This document shows, piece by piece, positions 28,005 through 36,210 of a DNA stretch of 64,000 nt (position 1 is the first letter of the stretch; each line of letters opens with the position of its first letter). The DNA lies in assembly GCF_900109265.1 (NCBI RefSeq), contig NZ_FNZM01000014.1, positions 62,001 through 126,000 of the forward strand, written 5' to 3'. Position numbers and translations under genes: made by a program. The DNA comes from Paraburkholderia tropica. Its GTDB lineage: Bacteria; Pseudomonadota; Gammaproteobacteria; Burkholderiales; Burkholderiaceae. The notes below the pieces were generated by a model, which did not search any database, was not told the DNA's origin, and saw only the letters and a list, made by a program, of their open reading frames with translations.

Positions 28005-28439
28005 ATGAAAGCGCCCACCTTCAGCCGTCCGCACAAGATTCATTTTTCCGAATGCGATCCCGCGGGCATCGTGTTTTATCCGCAGTATTTCGTGCTGTTC
28101 AACGATCTGATCGAGGCGTGGATCGACGACCTGCTGCCCGAGGGTTATCACGGCGTGATCGGCGCGCGGCGCATCGGCATGCCGACCGTGCGGCTCGAAG
28201 TCGATTTCAAGGCGATCAGCAAGATGGGCGACCGCGTGACGCTGTCGCTCGATGTGCAGCGGCTCGGCAATGCGTCGCTGGTGCTCGCGTGGGCCTGCAC
28301 GGGCGCGGACGGCGTGGTGCGCATGAGCGCGCTGCAAACCCTGGTGACGACCTCGCTCGACACGCACAAGGCCATTCCGATGCCCGACGATTTGCGCGGC
28401 GCCATCGAGCTGGCCATGGCGCGCGCGCATACCGGCTGA
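28005..28439 (+). CDS. Acyl-CoA thioesterase, 4-hydroxybenzoyl-CoA type
   Basis: This 144-residue hotdog-fold thioesterase carries the 4HBT signature ECDPAGIVFYPQYFVLFND, in which the Asp after Cys is the catalytic carboxylate. It hydrolyses aromatic acyl-CoA thioesters. As the third gene of the ior operon it would release free acid and CoA from the product of IorAB, for example anthranilate from 2-aminobenzoyl-CoA, or act as a CoA-recycling safety valve. It ends 19 bp from the convergent marR gene. Confidence 0.85.
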   Translation: MKAPTFSRPHKIHFSECDPAGIVFYPQYFVLFNDLIEAWIDDLLPEGYHGVIGARRIGMPTVRLEVDFKAISKMGDRVTLSLDVQRLGNASLVLAWACTGADGVVRMSALQTLVTTSLDTHKAIPMPDDLRGAIELAMARAHTG

Positions 28440-28457
28440 GCGCTGCCGCTTCGAGGT

Positions 28458-28907
28458 TCAGGCCGGCGGCCGATGCAGTTCGATCAAGAGCCGCAGCGTG
28501 GCCTTCAGTTCTTCGGCCTTGTCCTTGCCGAGCGGTTCGAGCACCTGATCCTCGTGCAGTTTGGCCTGCACCATCAGTTCCGATACGAGCTTCTGCCCGC
28601 GCGGCGTGATGCGCACGTTCGTTACGCGCCGGTCGGCTTCGCTCGGAATCCGCTTGACGTAGCCCTGCGCCTCCATGCGGTCGAGCAGGCGTGTCACGGT
28701 GGGCTGCTTCGTCACCGAAATCTGCGCGAGCCGTCCGATGCTGATGGGCTTGCCGTCCGAGAGCGTGGAGAGCACGCGCCAGTCCGATACCTCGAATCCC
28801 GCCGCCTGCACGATCACGTGGAATTCGCCCGAGATCAGCTGGCTGACCTGGGCGAGCAGCGCGGGCGTGTAGCTGTCGACGAAGCTGGGGGCGATGGGCT
28901 GGCTCAT
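28458..28907 (-). CDS. MarR-family regulator of the ior/cyclase locus
   Basis: The 149-residue MarR protein has a dimerising N-terminal helix, a winged helix (about residues 55-105) with ISIGRLAQISVTKQPTVTRLLDRMEAQGYVKR, and the wing EADRRVTNVRITPRGQ. It is divergent from the cyclase gene and convergent to the thioesterase. The repeated GGTTAAC-x-ATGATTTTG sequence lies upstream of the cyclase (118 bp from this start) and upstream of iorA. That makes it the likely repressor of both units, probably released by an aromatic acid or aryl-CoA. Confidence 0.88.
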   Translation of the reverse strand: MSQPIAPSFVDSYTPALLAQVSQLISGEFHVIVQAAGFEVSDWRVLSTLSDGKPISIGRLAQISVTKQPTVTRLLDRMEAQGYVKRIPSEADRRVTNVRITPRGQKLVSELMVQAKLHEDQVLEPLGKDKAEELKATLRLLIELHRPPA

Positions 28908-29024
28908 ACGGGTCTGGACGGGCGGGTGGCGAATCGGTGGAAACGTGGTGGAAACGGCCGGGACGGCCGGAACGCAAACATACCACGACGCTTGTGCGGC
29001 CCCTTGTCGGCGAAAGGAAAAAGG

Positions 29025-29065
29025 GGTTAACCATGATTTTGAATTGATTTATACCTAAAGATAAT
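29025..29065. promoter_or_regulatory. Promoter/operator between marR and the cyclase gene
   Basis: GGTTAACCATGATTTTG (29025-29041) matches 16 of 17 bases of the site before iorA, and is followed by ATTTATACCTAAAG and GATAAT (29060-29065), a candidate -10. The block is AT-rich in a GC-rich background and lies between divergent genes, so it could serve both. The -35 is not clear. Confidence 0.6.
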
Positions 29066-29172
29066 TTTGGCGTCTTAGGATGAATTCGCCGTGCGGGCGG
29101 ATGACGGTCGAGGAGCGGCAAAACAGCGGTAGAACAAGCGGACAAGCAGTTCAGAACCGAAAGGAGCGCAAG

Positions 29173-29952
29173 ATGACGAGCAGTCTGCAGCAACTGACCA
29201 CCGATCTCGCGAGCGGCCGTGTGCGCATCGTGGACCTGACGCAAACGCTGTCGCCCGAGTTTCCGGCGCTGCAGTTGCCGCCGCAGTTCGGCCAGGTGTG
29301 GGCGTTCAGGATGGAGACGATCAGCCAGTACGACGAGCAGGGTCCGGGCTGGTACTGGAACAACTTTTCCTGCGGCGAGCACACCGGCACGCACTTCGAC
29401 GCGCCCGTGCACTGGATCTCCGGCAAGGACCACGCGCAGAACTCCGTCGATACGATCGACGTGAAGAATTTCGTGGCGCCCGCGGTCGTCGTCGATGCGA
29501 GCGCCGAGATCGCGGCGGATCCGGACTGGCTGCTGACCGTCGAGTTTCTGGAGGCGTGGGAAGCGCGGCACGGCCGTATTCCCGCCGGCGCGTGGGTGCT
29601 GCTGCGCTCGGACTGGTCGAAGCGCACCGATCCCGCCGAATTCCTCAATCTGCGCGAGGACGGCGCGCATACGCCCGGCCCGACCCAGGCGGCCGTCGAG
29701 TGGCTGATCCACGAACGCCAGGTGCATGGCTTCGGCGTGGAAACCATCAATACCGATGCGGGCCAGGCCTATGCGTGGCCGGTGCCGTATCCGTGTCACA
29801 CGCTCATGCACGGCTCGAATCGCTACGGCCTGCAATGCCTGAAAAATCTCGATCAACTGCCGCCGACGGGCGCGGTCATCGTTTCCGCGCCGCTGAAGAT
29901 CCAGGCCGGTTCGGGCAGCCCGTTGCGCGTGCTGGCGATGGTGCAGGACTGA
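29173..29952 (+). CDS. Cyclase-family metal hydrolase (isatin hydrolase / kynurenine formamidase fold)
   Basis: This 259-residue cyclase-family protein has the metal motif H70-TGT-H74-F-D76-APVH, the HxGTHxDxPxH signature shared by bacterial kynurenine formamidase (KynB) and isatin hydrolase. AAGGAG (29161-29166) fixes the ATG at 29173. KynB proteins are about 210 residues; the longer length and the PQFGQVWAFRMETISQYDEQGPGWYWNNFSCGE front part fit better with the larger cyclase branch that includes isatin hydrolase. Isatin hydrolase opens isatin to isatinate using Mn2+. In this setting, next to a MarR gene and iorAB, isatin opening is a good hypothesis; formamidase activity remains possible. 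Confidence 0.8.
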   Translation: MTSSLQQLTTDLASGRVRIVDLTQTLSPEFPALQLPPQFGQVWAFRMETISQYDEQGPGWYWNNFSCGEHTGTHFDAPVHWISGKDHAQNSVDTIDVKNFVAPAVVVDASAEIAADPDWLLTVEFLEAWEARHGRIPAGAWVLLRSDWSKRTDPAEFLNLREDGAHTPGPTQAAVEWLIHERQVHGFGVETINTDAGQAYAWPVPYPCHTLMHGSNRYGLQCLKNLDQLPPTGAVIVSAPLKIQAGSGSPLRVLAMVQD

Positions 29953-30019
29953 AACCGGCGCGCCTGAGACGCATTGCGGCAGGACATTTCATCGCATGAA
30001 TCAGCGTCCGGTGTACGAA

Positions 30020-30033
30020 TTGATGTAAATCAA
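30020..30033. promoter_or_regulatory. FNR/ANR box
   Basis: TTGATGTAAATCAA matches the FNR consensus TTGAT-N4-ATCAA in every defined position. It is centred about 77 bp before the CBS-BON gene; with class II geometry (-41.5) the transcript would start near 30068. It indicates induction when oxygen is low. Confidence 0.8.
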
Positions 30034-30103
30034 TGTCAGTGGGTCGGACGCCAGTACGCTTTGACTATCGACCACGATTTCACGAGCGAACAGGAGAAAA
30101 ACC

Positions 30104-30790
30104 ATGCGTGCAATGGACGTCATGACCCCGAACGTCGTTACCGTCAGTCCCGAAACGAGCGTGCGCGACGCAGCGAAGCTGCTGCTGGACCGGCGCATCA
30201 GCGGTGCGCCGGTGCTCGATGCGCAGGGGCAGCTCGTGGGCATCATCAGCGAGGGCGATTTGCTGCGGCGCATCGAGATCGGCACCGACAGCACGCGCCG
30301 CAAGCGCTGGCTCGACTTCTTCGCGACCAACGCCGACGCGGACGCCTACGTGAAGTCGCACGCGCGCCGCGTCGAAGACGTGATGACGACCGAGATCGTC
30401 AGCGTGAACGAGGAAGATTCGCTCACGCACATCGCGGCGCTGATGGAGCGGCGCGGCGTGAAGCGCGTGCCGGTGCTGCGCGACGGCAAGCTCGTGGGCA
30501 TCGTGAGCCGTGCGAATCTGTTGCAGGCGCTGGCGAGCAGCGCCGAGGAGCCGCAGCCGGTGTCGCCGAGCGATCGCGAGATCCGCGAGCGTCTGGTGGA
30601 GGAACTCGAAGGGCGGCCGTGGGCGTTCGCGGGCCGTAACGTCGTCGTGCGCGAGGGCGTGGTGCATCTGTGGGGCACTTTCAATTCCGCCGACGCCGTG
30701 CGTGCGGTGCGCGTGGCCGCCGAAGGCATTCCCGGCGTGCGCGCCGTGGAGGATCACACCGAACCGTATCCGATCATGCCGGGCATCTGA
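30104..30790 (+). CDS. CBS-pair and BON domain protein
   Basis: The 228-residue soluble protein has CBS domain 1 (about residues 1-60, MTPNVVTVSPETSVRDAAKLL), a linker, CBS domain 2 (about 85-145, VMTTEIVSVNEEDSLTHIAALM), and a C-terminal BON domain (about 150-222, LVEELEGRPWAFAGRNVVVREGVVHLWGTF). CBS pairs bind adenine nucleotides; BON domains bind lipid or membrane partners. An exact FNR box stands upstream, so it is probably part of the hypoxia response, as for similar CBS-BON proteins in other betaproteobacteria. It is a single gene closed by a terminator. Confidence 0.9.
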   Translation: MRAMDVMTPNVVTVSPETSVRDAAKLLLDRRISGAPVLDAQGQLVGIISEGDLLRRIEIGTDSTRRKRWLDFFATNADADAYVKSHARRVEDVMTTEIVSVNEEDSLTHIAALMERRGVKRVPVLRDGKLVGIVSRANLLQALASSAEEPQPVSPSDREIRERLVEELEGRPWAFAGRNVVVREGVVHLWGTFNSADAVRAVRVAAEGIPGVRAVEDHTEPYPIMPGI

Positions 30791-30847
30791 GATCCGGAAT
30801 CTGGCGCGGCCGACCGGAACCGACCGGAACCGGCGCGCTTCGCACGT

Positions 30848-30876
30848 AAAAAGGCCGGCGCAACGCCGGCCTTTTT
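30848..30876. terminator. Bidirectional rho-independent terminator
   Basis: The perfect stem GGCCGGCG/CGCCGGCC (30853-30860, 30864-30871) with loop CAA is flanked by A5 and T5. It separates the convergent CBS-BON gene and surE. Confidence 0.92.
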
Positions 30877-30895
30877 CATCGAATCGACGATTGCG

Positions 30896-31684
30896 TCATG
30901 CGCCGGCCGCAAGCGCGTTTTCCAGCGTGGCGAAGGTCCGCGCGGCGGTGCGGTCGAAATGCAGCGGCGTGACCGACACGCGTCCCGAGCCGACGACGGC
31001 CGTTTCCGTATCCGGGCCGTTTTCGCGCGGACCGCGATGAAAGCGCAGCCAGTGATAGTCGATGCCGCGCGGATCGGTCAGCGGCACCACGTCGATGCCT
31101 TGCACGAGGCCCACGCCCTGACGCGTGACGGTCAGCGGTCCCGCCGCGCTGGCGTCCACATCGGGGAAATTCACGTTCAGGCACACGGGCGCGTCGTGCG
31201 CGATCGCGGCGAGACGGCGGATCACGTCCGGCGCGAGCGCGCGTGCCGTGTCCCAGCGCACGTGCTCGCGGTCGCGGAAGGTCTGGCTGAGCGCGATCGA
31301 CGGCAGGCCGAGCAACAGGCCCGTCATGGCCGCGCCGACGGTGCCCGAGAACATCGTCTCCACGCCGAGGTTGGCGCCGCGGTTGATGCCGGAGAGCACC
31401 AGCGTGGGCGTGACGTCGCCCATCAACTGGCGCACGGCCATCACCACGCAGTCGCCGGGCGTGCCGAGCACGCCGAAGCGGCGCTCGCCGCGGCGGCTCA
31501 CGCGCAGCGGCGAATGCAGGCTGATCGAATGCGAGGTGCCGCTCTGGTCGTGTTCGGGCGCGACGACCCAGACTTCGTTGGCCAGTTCGTGCGCGACTTC
31601 TTCGAGCACGGCGAGGCCGGGCGCGTCGATGCCGTCGTCATTGGTCAGGAGCACGCAGGGCAGTTTCGGTGCGGATACGGACAT
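30896..31684 (-). CDS. surE: 5'/3'-nucleotidase SurE
   Basis: The 262-residue protein has the SurE metal-site motifs LLTNDDGIDAPGL (D16-D17), the EHDQSGTSHSISL block and SGINRGANLG. SurE dephosphorylates nucleoside 5'- and 3'-monophosphates and short polyphosphates in the cytosol and is linked to stationary-phase survival. In many proteobacteria surE sits next to pcm, nlpD and rpoS; here it is solitary, with a CBS-BON gene on one side and a divergent AI-2E-type exporter on the other. A solitary copy suggests a second paralogue elsewhere in the genome. Confidence 0.95.
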   Translation of the reverse strand: MSVSAPKLPCVLLTNDDGIDAPGLAVLEEVAHELANEVWVVAPEHDQSGTSHSISLHSPLRVSRRGERRFGVLGTPGDCVVMAVRQLMGDVTPTLVLSGINRGANLGVETMFSGTVGAAMTGLLLGLPSIALSQTFRDREHVRWDTARALAPDVIRRLAAIAHDAPVCLNVNFPDVDASAAGPLTVTRQGVGLVQGIDVVPLTDPRGIDYHWLRFHRGPRENGPDTETAVVGSGRVSVTPLHFDRTAARTFATLENALAAGA

Positions 31685-31858
31685 GGTGGTTAGCGCTTCC
31701 AGTGAGGGGGCGGGGGAAGGTCATTATCGGATAAAGGGCCATTTCGCGACGGGAGCCCTCGCATCCGGGATAGACTAGCGCGTCGGCGTGCGCGCCGAAT
31801 CCCGATGATCCGAAGCCCCTGACGACGCGCGCGGCGTGGCCGCAGCGAGGAGAACCCC

Positions 31859-32920
31859 GTGAAGCCGCAAGACCCGCCGGATATTGCTCGCGTGCTGTTT
31901 GTCGTCGCGATCCTCTGCGCGTTGACGGTCGGCAGCCTCTACGTCATGCGCCCGTTCCTGCCCGGGCTGATCTGGGCGACCACCATCGTCGTCGCCACCT
32001 GGCCCGCCATGCTCGCCGTCGAGCGGCGCTGCCGGCGGCGCTGGCTCGCCACGCTCTGCATGCTGCTGATTCTGCTGGTGGTGATCGTGCTGCCGCTCTA
32101 CGAAGCGATCTCCACGCTCGCCGCGCACGGCGCCGAGATCATGGACCTGATCCGCAAGCTGCCGGATTACGCACTGCCGCCGCCGCCCGGCTGGGTGCAC
32201 GACCTGCCGATGATCGGCGCGCGCGTGGCCGACAAATGGCAGTCGTTCTCCGACGCCGGTCCCGGCGGCCTGCTCGCGCAGCTCGAACCTTACGCGTCGA
32301 TTGCGGCGCACTGGTTGATCGGCCATGCGGCTTCGGTGGGCGTGTTCGTGATCCACATGTTCATCACGGTGATCATCACCGGCCTGCTCTACATGCAGGG
32401 CGAGAAGGCCGCCGCCTATGTCGTGCGCTTCGCGGCGCGCGTCGCGCCCAGCCACGGCGCGCAAGCCGTCAAGCTCGCGGGCGCGTCGATTCGCGCGGTC
32501 GCGCTCGGCATCGTCGTCACGGCGGTGCTGCAATCGGCGCTCGGCGGCATTGGCCTCGCCGTGGCGGGCGTGCCGGGCGCGGGCGTGCTCACCGCCGTGT
32601 TGCTGATGCTCTGTCTCGCGCAGATCGGCCCGGCCCTGCCGCTGCTCGGCGGCGTGATCTGGCTGTTCATGCACGACGCGAACGTTGCGGCGATCCTGCT
32701 CGCGATCTGGTCGGTGATGGTGGCGATGCTCGACAACTTCGTGCGCCCCGTGCTGATCCGGCGCGGCGTGAATCTCTCGATGCTGCTGATCCTCGCCGGC
32801 GTGCTGGGCGGCCTGTTCGCGTTCGGCATCGTCGGCCTGTTTATCGGGCCGGTCATTCTTGCGGTGTCGTCCACCTTGCTGACGGCCTGGATCGACAAGA
32901 CGCCGACCTCCAGCGCCTGA
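31859..32920 (+). CDS. AI-2E family transporter (YdiK-like)
   Basis: This 353-residue membrane protein has seven to eight helices and the family layout: paired N-terminal helices, a long soluble segment (about 85-145), and C-terminal helices with LGGIGLAVAGVPGAGVLTAVLL, GGVIWLF and a final GIVGLFIGPVILAVS. The start is GTG 31859 with GAGGAG upstream at the right distance. The family includes TqsA and Na+/H+ antiporter-like members; YdiK-like proteins have no proven substrate. It is a single gene, divergent from surE. Confidence 0.88.
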   Translation: MKPQDPPDIARVLFVVAILCALTVGSLYVMRPFLPGLIWATTIVVATWPAMLAVERRCRRRWLATLCMLLILLVVIVLPLYEAISTLAAHGAEIMDLIRKLPDYALPPPPGWVHDLPMIGARVADKWQSFSDAGPGGLLAQLEPYASIAAHWLIGHAASVGVFVIHMFITVIITGLLYMQGEKAAAYVVRFAARVAPSHGAQAVKLAGASIRAVALGIVVTAVLQSALGGIGLAVAGVPGAGVLTAVLLMLCLAQIGPALPLLGGVIWLFMHDANVAAILLAIWSVMVAMLDNFVRPVLIRRGVNLSMLLILAGVLGGLFAFGIVGLFIGPVILAVSSTLLTAWIDKTPTSSA

Positions 32921-33212
32921 CCCGTGTCGGCAACGGCTGCGCGCGGATCGAGACGCTATTCGTCTGAATGCCGCGCCCGGCCGCCGGTGCGACAGCCTGG
33001 CAACGCGCCGCACGATTCGACGCTAGGATGACGGCTGGACTTCGCTTTGGCTCTTGCGTTTTGCGCGTCTTCGACCGCCGGGGCGTCGCTGCCCGAGTGG
33101 CGTCATTCGCGTTCACGCGCGTTTTCTTGCGCCCGATAATCCGCACACGTCGTCCCGCCGTTCGTGGACGCGCGCGTGGCTTCGCGCGGCGCACCGCTAT
33201 CGAGGAGGGGAA

Positions 33213-35876
33213 ATGGCTCAGTTCAACTGCGACATTTGCGGCGTGCGTCCTGCGACCGTGCGGGTGGCCGTGTTGCAGGACGGCAGGCGGCGTTATCTCG
33301 ACGTCTGCGATTATCACTACGCGCAGCTTACGCGCCATCAGCGCACGGTGAGTCCGCTCGAATCGCTGTTCCGCGGCGCGCAGCAGGCCGCGGGCGATCC
33401 TGCGGCTCAACCCGCGCCGCAGACCATGGAAGCCGGCGACGGCGCGATCGTCGAGCGCTATTTCAGCGACACGGCGCGCGAATTGCTGCAACGCGCGGCC
33501 GAACGCGCGGTGCAGTTCGGCCGCCGCGAAGTCGACACGGAACATTTGCTGTACGAACTTGCGGGCAACGATGCGGGCGCGGCCATGCTCAAGCGCCTCG
33601 GCATCGAGCCCGACGACGTGCGCGCCTTCATCGACGCCAACGCGCAAAAGCGCGAAGCGGGCGCAGCGCACGACGAAGCGCGCATGGCCGTGTCGCCGCG
33701 ACTCAAGGGCGCGCTCGACCGCGCCTTCCTGGTCTCGCGCGAACTCGGTCACAGCTACGTCGCGCCCGAGCATTTGCTGTTCGGTCTCACGCAGGTGCCG
33801 GACAGTTTCGCGGGTCATCTGCTGGGCCGCTACGGCGTGACGCCGCAAAAGGTGCTGCAACGGCTCGTCGAGGCGCAAGGCGACAAGCGCGAGCAGCCCG
33901 CCGCGAAGGCGCCGAGCCCCACGCCGCAACTCGATCAATACAGCCGCGATCTCACCGCGCTCGCGAGCGAGGGCAAACTCGATCCCGTGATCGGCCGGTC
34001 GAGCGAAATCGAAACCGTGGTGGAAGTGCTCGCGCGCCGCCGCAAGAACAATCCGGTGCTGATCGGCGAGCCGGGCGTGGGCAAAACGGCCATCGCCGAA
34101 GGGCTCGCGCAGCGCATGCTGAGCGGCGACGTGCCCGAGTCGCTGCGCGGCAGACGGCTCGTCGAACTGAATGTGAACGGCCTGATCGCGGGCGCGAAAT
34201 ATCGCGGCGAATTCGAGGAGCGCGTGAAGGGCGTGATGGAGGAAATCAACGCGCAGCGCGAGACGCTCGTGCTGTTCATCGACGAAGTGCACATGATCGT
34301 GGGCGCGGGGCAAGGCGGCAACGAAGGCGGCCTCGATATCGCAAACGTCTTCAAGCCCGCGATGGCGCGCGGCGAGCTGAACCTGATCGGCGCGACCACG
34401 CTCGCGGAATACCAGAAATACATCGAGAAAGACGCCGCGCTCGAACGGCGCTTTCAGCCCGTGTTCGTCGCCGAGCCGAGCGTCGATCAGACCATCAATA
34501 TTCTGCGCGGGCTGCGGGATAAACTCGAAGTCCATCATCATGTGACCATTCGCGACGATGCGCTCGTGTCTGCCGCCGAATTGTCCGACCGCTATGTCAC
34601 GGGCCGTTTTCTGCCCGACAAGGCCATCGACCTGATCGACCAGGCGGCGGCGCGCGTGCATCTTTCGGCGACCTCGCGGCCCGCCGCGATTCTCGAACTC
34701 GAATCCGAACTCGCGCAGCTCAAACGCGAGCAGGACTACGCGGCCACGCGCAAGAATTTCGAGCGCGCGCATGCGCTCGACGACCCCATCGCCGAGAAGG
34801 AAAAGTCACTCGCCGACGCCACGAGCGACTGGAAAGGCCAGCTCGGTTCGGTCACATCCGACGTGACGACGGAGCAGGTGGCCGAGATCGTGTCGAAGCT
34901 CACCGGCGTGCCCGTCACGCAGCTCACGGCGGAGGAGCGCACGCGGCTGCTCGAAATGGAGCAGCGTCTGCACGAGCGCGTGATCGGTCAGAATCAGGCG
35001 ATTGTCGCGGTCAGCGATGCCGTGCGCCGCTCGCGCGCCGGCTTGCGTCGCGGCCGACGCCCGACCGCCGTGTTCCTGTTTCTCGGCCCGACCGGCGTGG
35101 GCAAGACCGAACTGGCGAAGGCGCTGGCCGAAGTGGTGTTCGGCGACGAGGACGCCATCGTGCGCATCGACATGAGCGAGTACATGGAGCGTCACGCGGT
35201 GTCGCGACTGATCGGCTCGCCGCCGGGTTACGTGGGTTACGACGAGGGCGGCCAGTTGACCGAGCGCGTGCGCCGCCGACCGTACTGCGTGATTCTGCTC
35301 GACGAGATCGAGAAGGCGCATCCGGACGTTTATAACGTGCTGCTGCAGGTATTCGACGACGGTCGCCTCACCGACGGCAAGGGCCGCGTGGTCGATTTCA
35401 GCAACACGGTGGTGATCGCGACGAGCAATCTCGGCTCCGACGTGGTCTCGGGCCAGAAGCGTTCGGGTCCGGGCTTTCTCGCGAGCGCCGATGCGTCGAT
35501 GCAGAGCGCCGTGCTGGGCGAGTTGCGCCAGCATTTCCGCCCGGAGTTTCTGAACCGCATCGACGACATCATCGTTTTTCAGCCGCTCTCCGACGATGAA
35601 CTGCGTTCGATCGTGCGCCTGCAACTCGAACAGGTGCAGCGTATGGCGCGCAGTCAGGATATCGATCTCAGCTTCGACGAGAGCGTGGTGGATTTCCTTG
35701 CCGCCGAGGGTTATCGGCCCGAGTACGGCGCGCGCGAGCTGAAACGCCAGATCCAGCAGGCCATTGAGAACGAGCTTGCCAAGGAAATGCTCAAGGGCGA
35801 GGTGAAGGAGGGCGCGAAGGTCGTGTGCCGTTACGATACGGCGCAACGCCGCGTCGAATTCACGGCGCAGTCCTGA
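33213..35876 (+). CDS. clpG: ClpG/ClpK-type AAA+ disaggregase with zinc finger
   Basis: The 887-residue Hsp100 protein begins with a zinc-finger N1 domain (C6-DI-C9 ... C32-DY-H35), followed by a linker and a Clp_N double repeat (about 80-215). Next are AAA1 with Walker A G285EPGVGKT, a short middle domain (about 510-560), and AAA2 with Walker A G625PTGVGKT and Walker B VILLDEIEKAHPDV. No IGF/IGL loop for ClpP binding is seen after the SNLG block, so it is a stand-alone disaggregase rather than a protease unloader. The finger plus Clp_N layout is that of ClpG/ClpK, known from heat-tolerance islands. GAGGAGGGG precedes the ATG. The gene ends in a strong hairpin. Confidence 0.88.
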   Translation: MAQFNCDICGVRPATVRVAVLQDGRRRYLDVCDYHYAQLTRHQRTVSPLESLFRGAQQAAGDPAAQPAPQTMEAGDGAIVERYFSDTARELLQRAAERAVQFGRREVDTEHLLYELAGNDAGAAMLKRLGIEPDDVRAFIDANAQKREAGAAHDEARMAVSPRLKGALDRAFLVSRELGHSYVAPEHLLFGLTQVPDSFAGHLLGRYGVTPQKVLQRLVEAQGDKREQPAAKAPSPTPQLDQYSRDLTALASEGKLDPVIGRSSEIETVVEVLARRRKNNPVLIGEPGVGKTAIAEGLAQRMLSGDVPESLRGRRLVELNVNGLIAGAKYRGEFEERVKGVMEEINAQRETLVLFIDEVHMIVGAGQGGNEGGLDIANVFKPAMARGELNLIGATTLAEYQKYIEKDAALERRFQPVFVAEPSVDQTINILRGLRDKLEVHHHVTIRDDALVSAAELSDRYVTGRFLPDKAIDLIDQAAARVHLSATSRPAAILELESELAQLKREQDYAATRKNFERAHALDDPIAEKEKSLADATSDWKGQLGSVTSDVTTEQVAEIVSKLTGVPVTQLTAEERTRLLEMEQRLHERVIGQNQAIVAVSDAVRRSRAGLRRGRRPTAVFLFLGPTGVGKTELAKALAEVVFGDEDAIVRIDMSEYMERHAVSRLIGSPPGYVGYDEGGQLTERVRRRPYCVILLDEIEKAHPDVYNVLLQVFDDGRLTDGKGRVVDFSNTVVIATSNLGSDVVSGQKRSGPGFLASADASMQSAVLGELRQHFRPEFLNRIDDIIVFQPLSDDELRSIVRLQLEQVQRMARSQDIDLSFDESVVDFLAAEGYRPEYGARELKRQIQQAIENELAKEMLKGEVKEGAKVVCRYDTAQRRVEFTAQS

Positions 35877-35888
35877 GCATCGTGTGAC

Positions 35889-35940
35889 GGGCCGATGACG
35901 CGTCTGGCCTGGCTGGACGCGTCATCGGCCCGAAGTTTTC
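35889..35940 (+). terminator. Long hairpin terminator after clpG
   Basis: A perfect 16-bp inverted repeat (35889-35904 and 35916-35931, starting GGGCCGATGACGC) with an 11-nt loop is followed by a short T run (GTTTTC). It lies directly behind the clpG stop codon. Confidence 0.75.
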
Positions 35941-36045
35941 CCGGTTTCCGTTCGGAAACTTTTGTACGGCGGCGACCCGGCCGCGTCGTGCCCGCACCAC
36001 GCTTTCGCGCCAAATTGATTTTTTTTGTGTACGTCTTCCGAACAG

Positions 36046-36062
36046 ACACATTGGGATACAAA
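36046..36062 (+). promoter_or_regulatory. 17-bp site shared with the thioredoxin/CcdA region
   Basis: ACACATTGGGATACAAA lies 149 bp before the hydrolase ATG. The same sequence with one change (ACACATTGGCATACAAA) is at 38082-38098. A TATAAA at 36081-36086 may be the -10 of the hydrolase gene. The shared site suggests a common regulator or sigma factor. Confidence 0.45.
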
Positions 36063-36210
36063 GCGCGCGCGCGATTCCGCTATAAATCCTCTGAAGCGTT
36101 TTTCTGCCGCCGCGCCTGCGATCGTTCGATCCGCATATGACGGCGAATTCGAGCAACCGCGCCGATTCCGGCGCGGGCCTTTTCAGAAGACAACCAGGAG
36201 AAGTGGGCTC

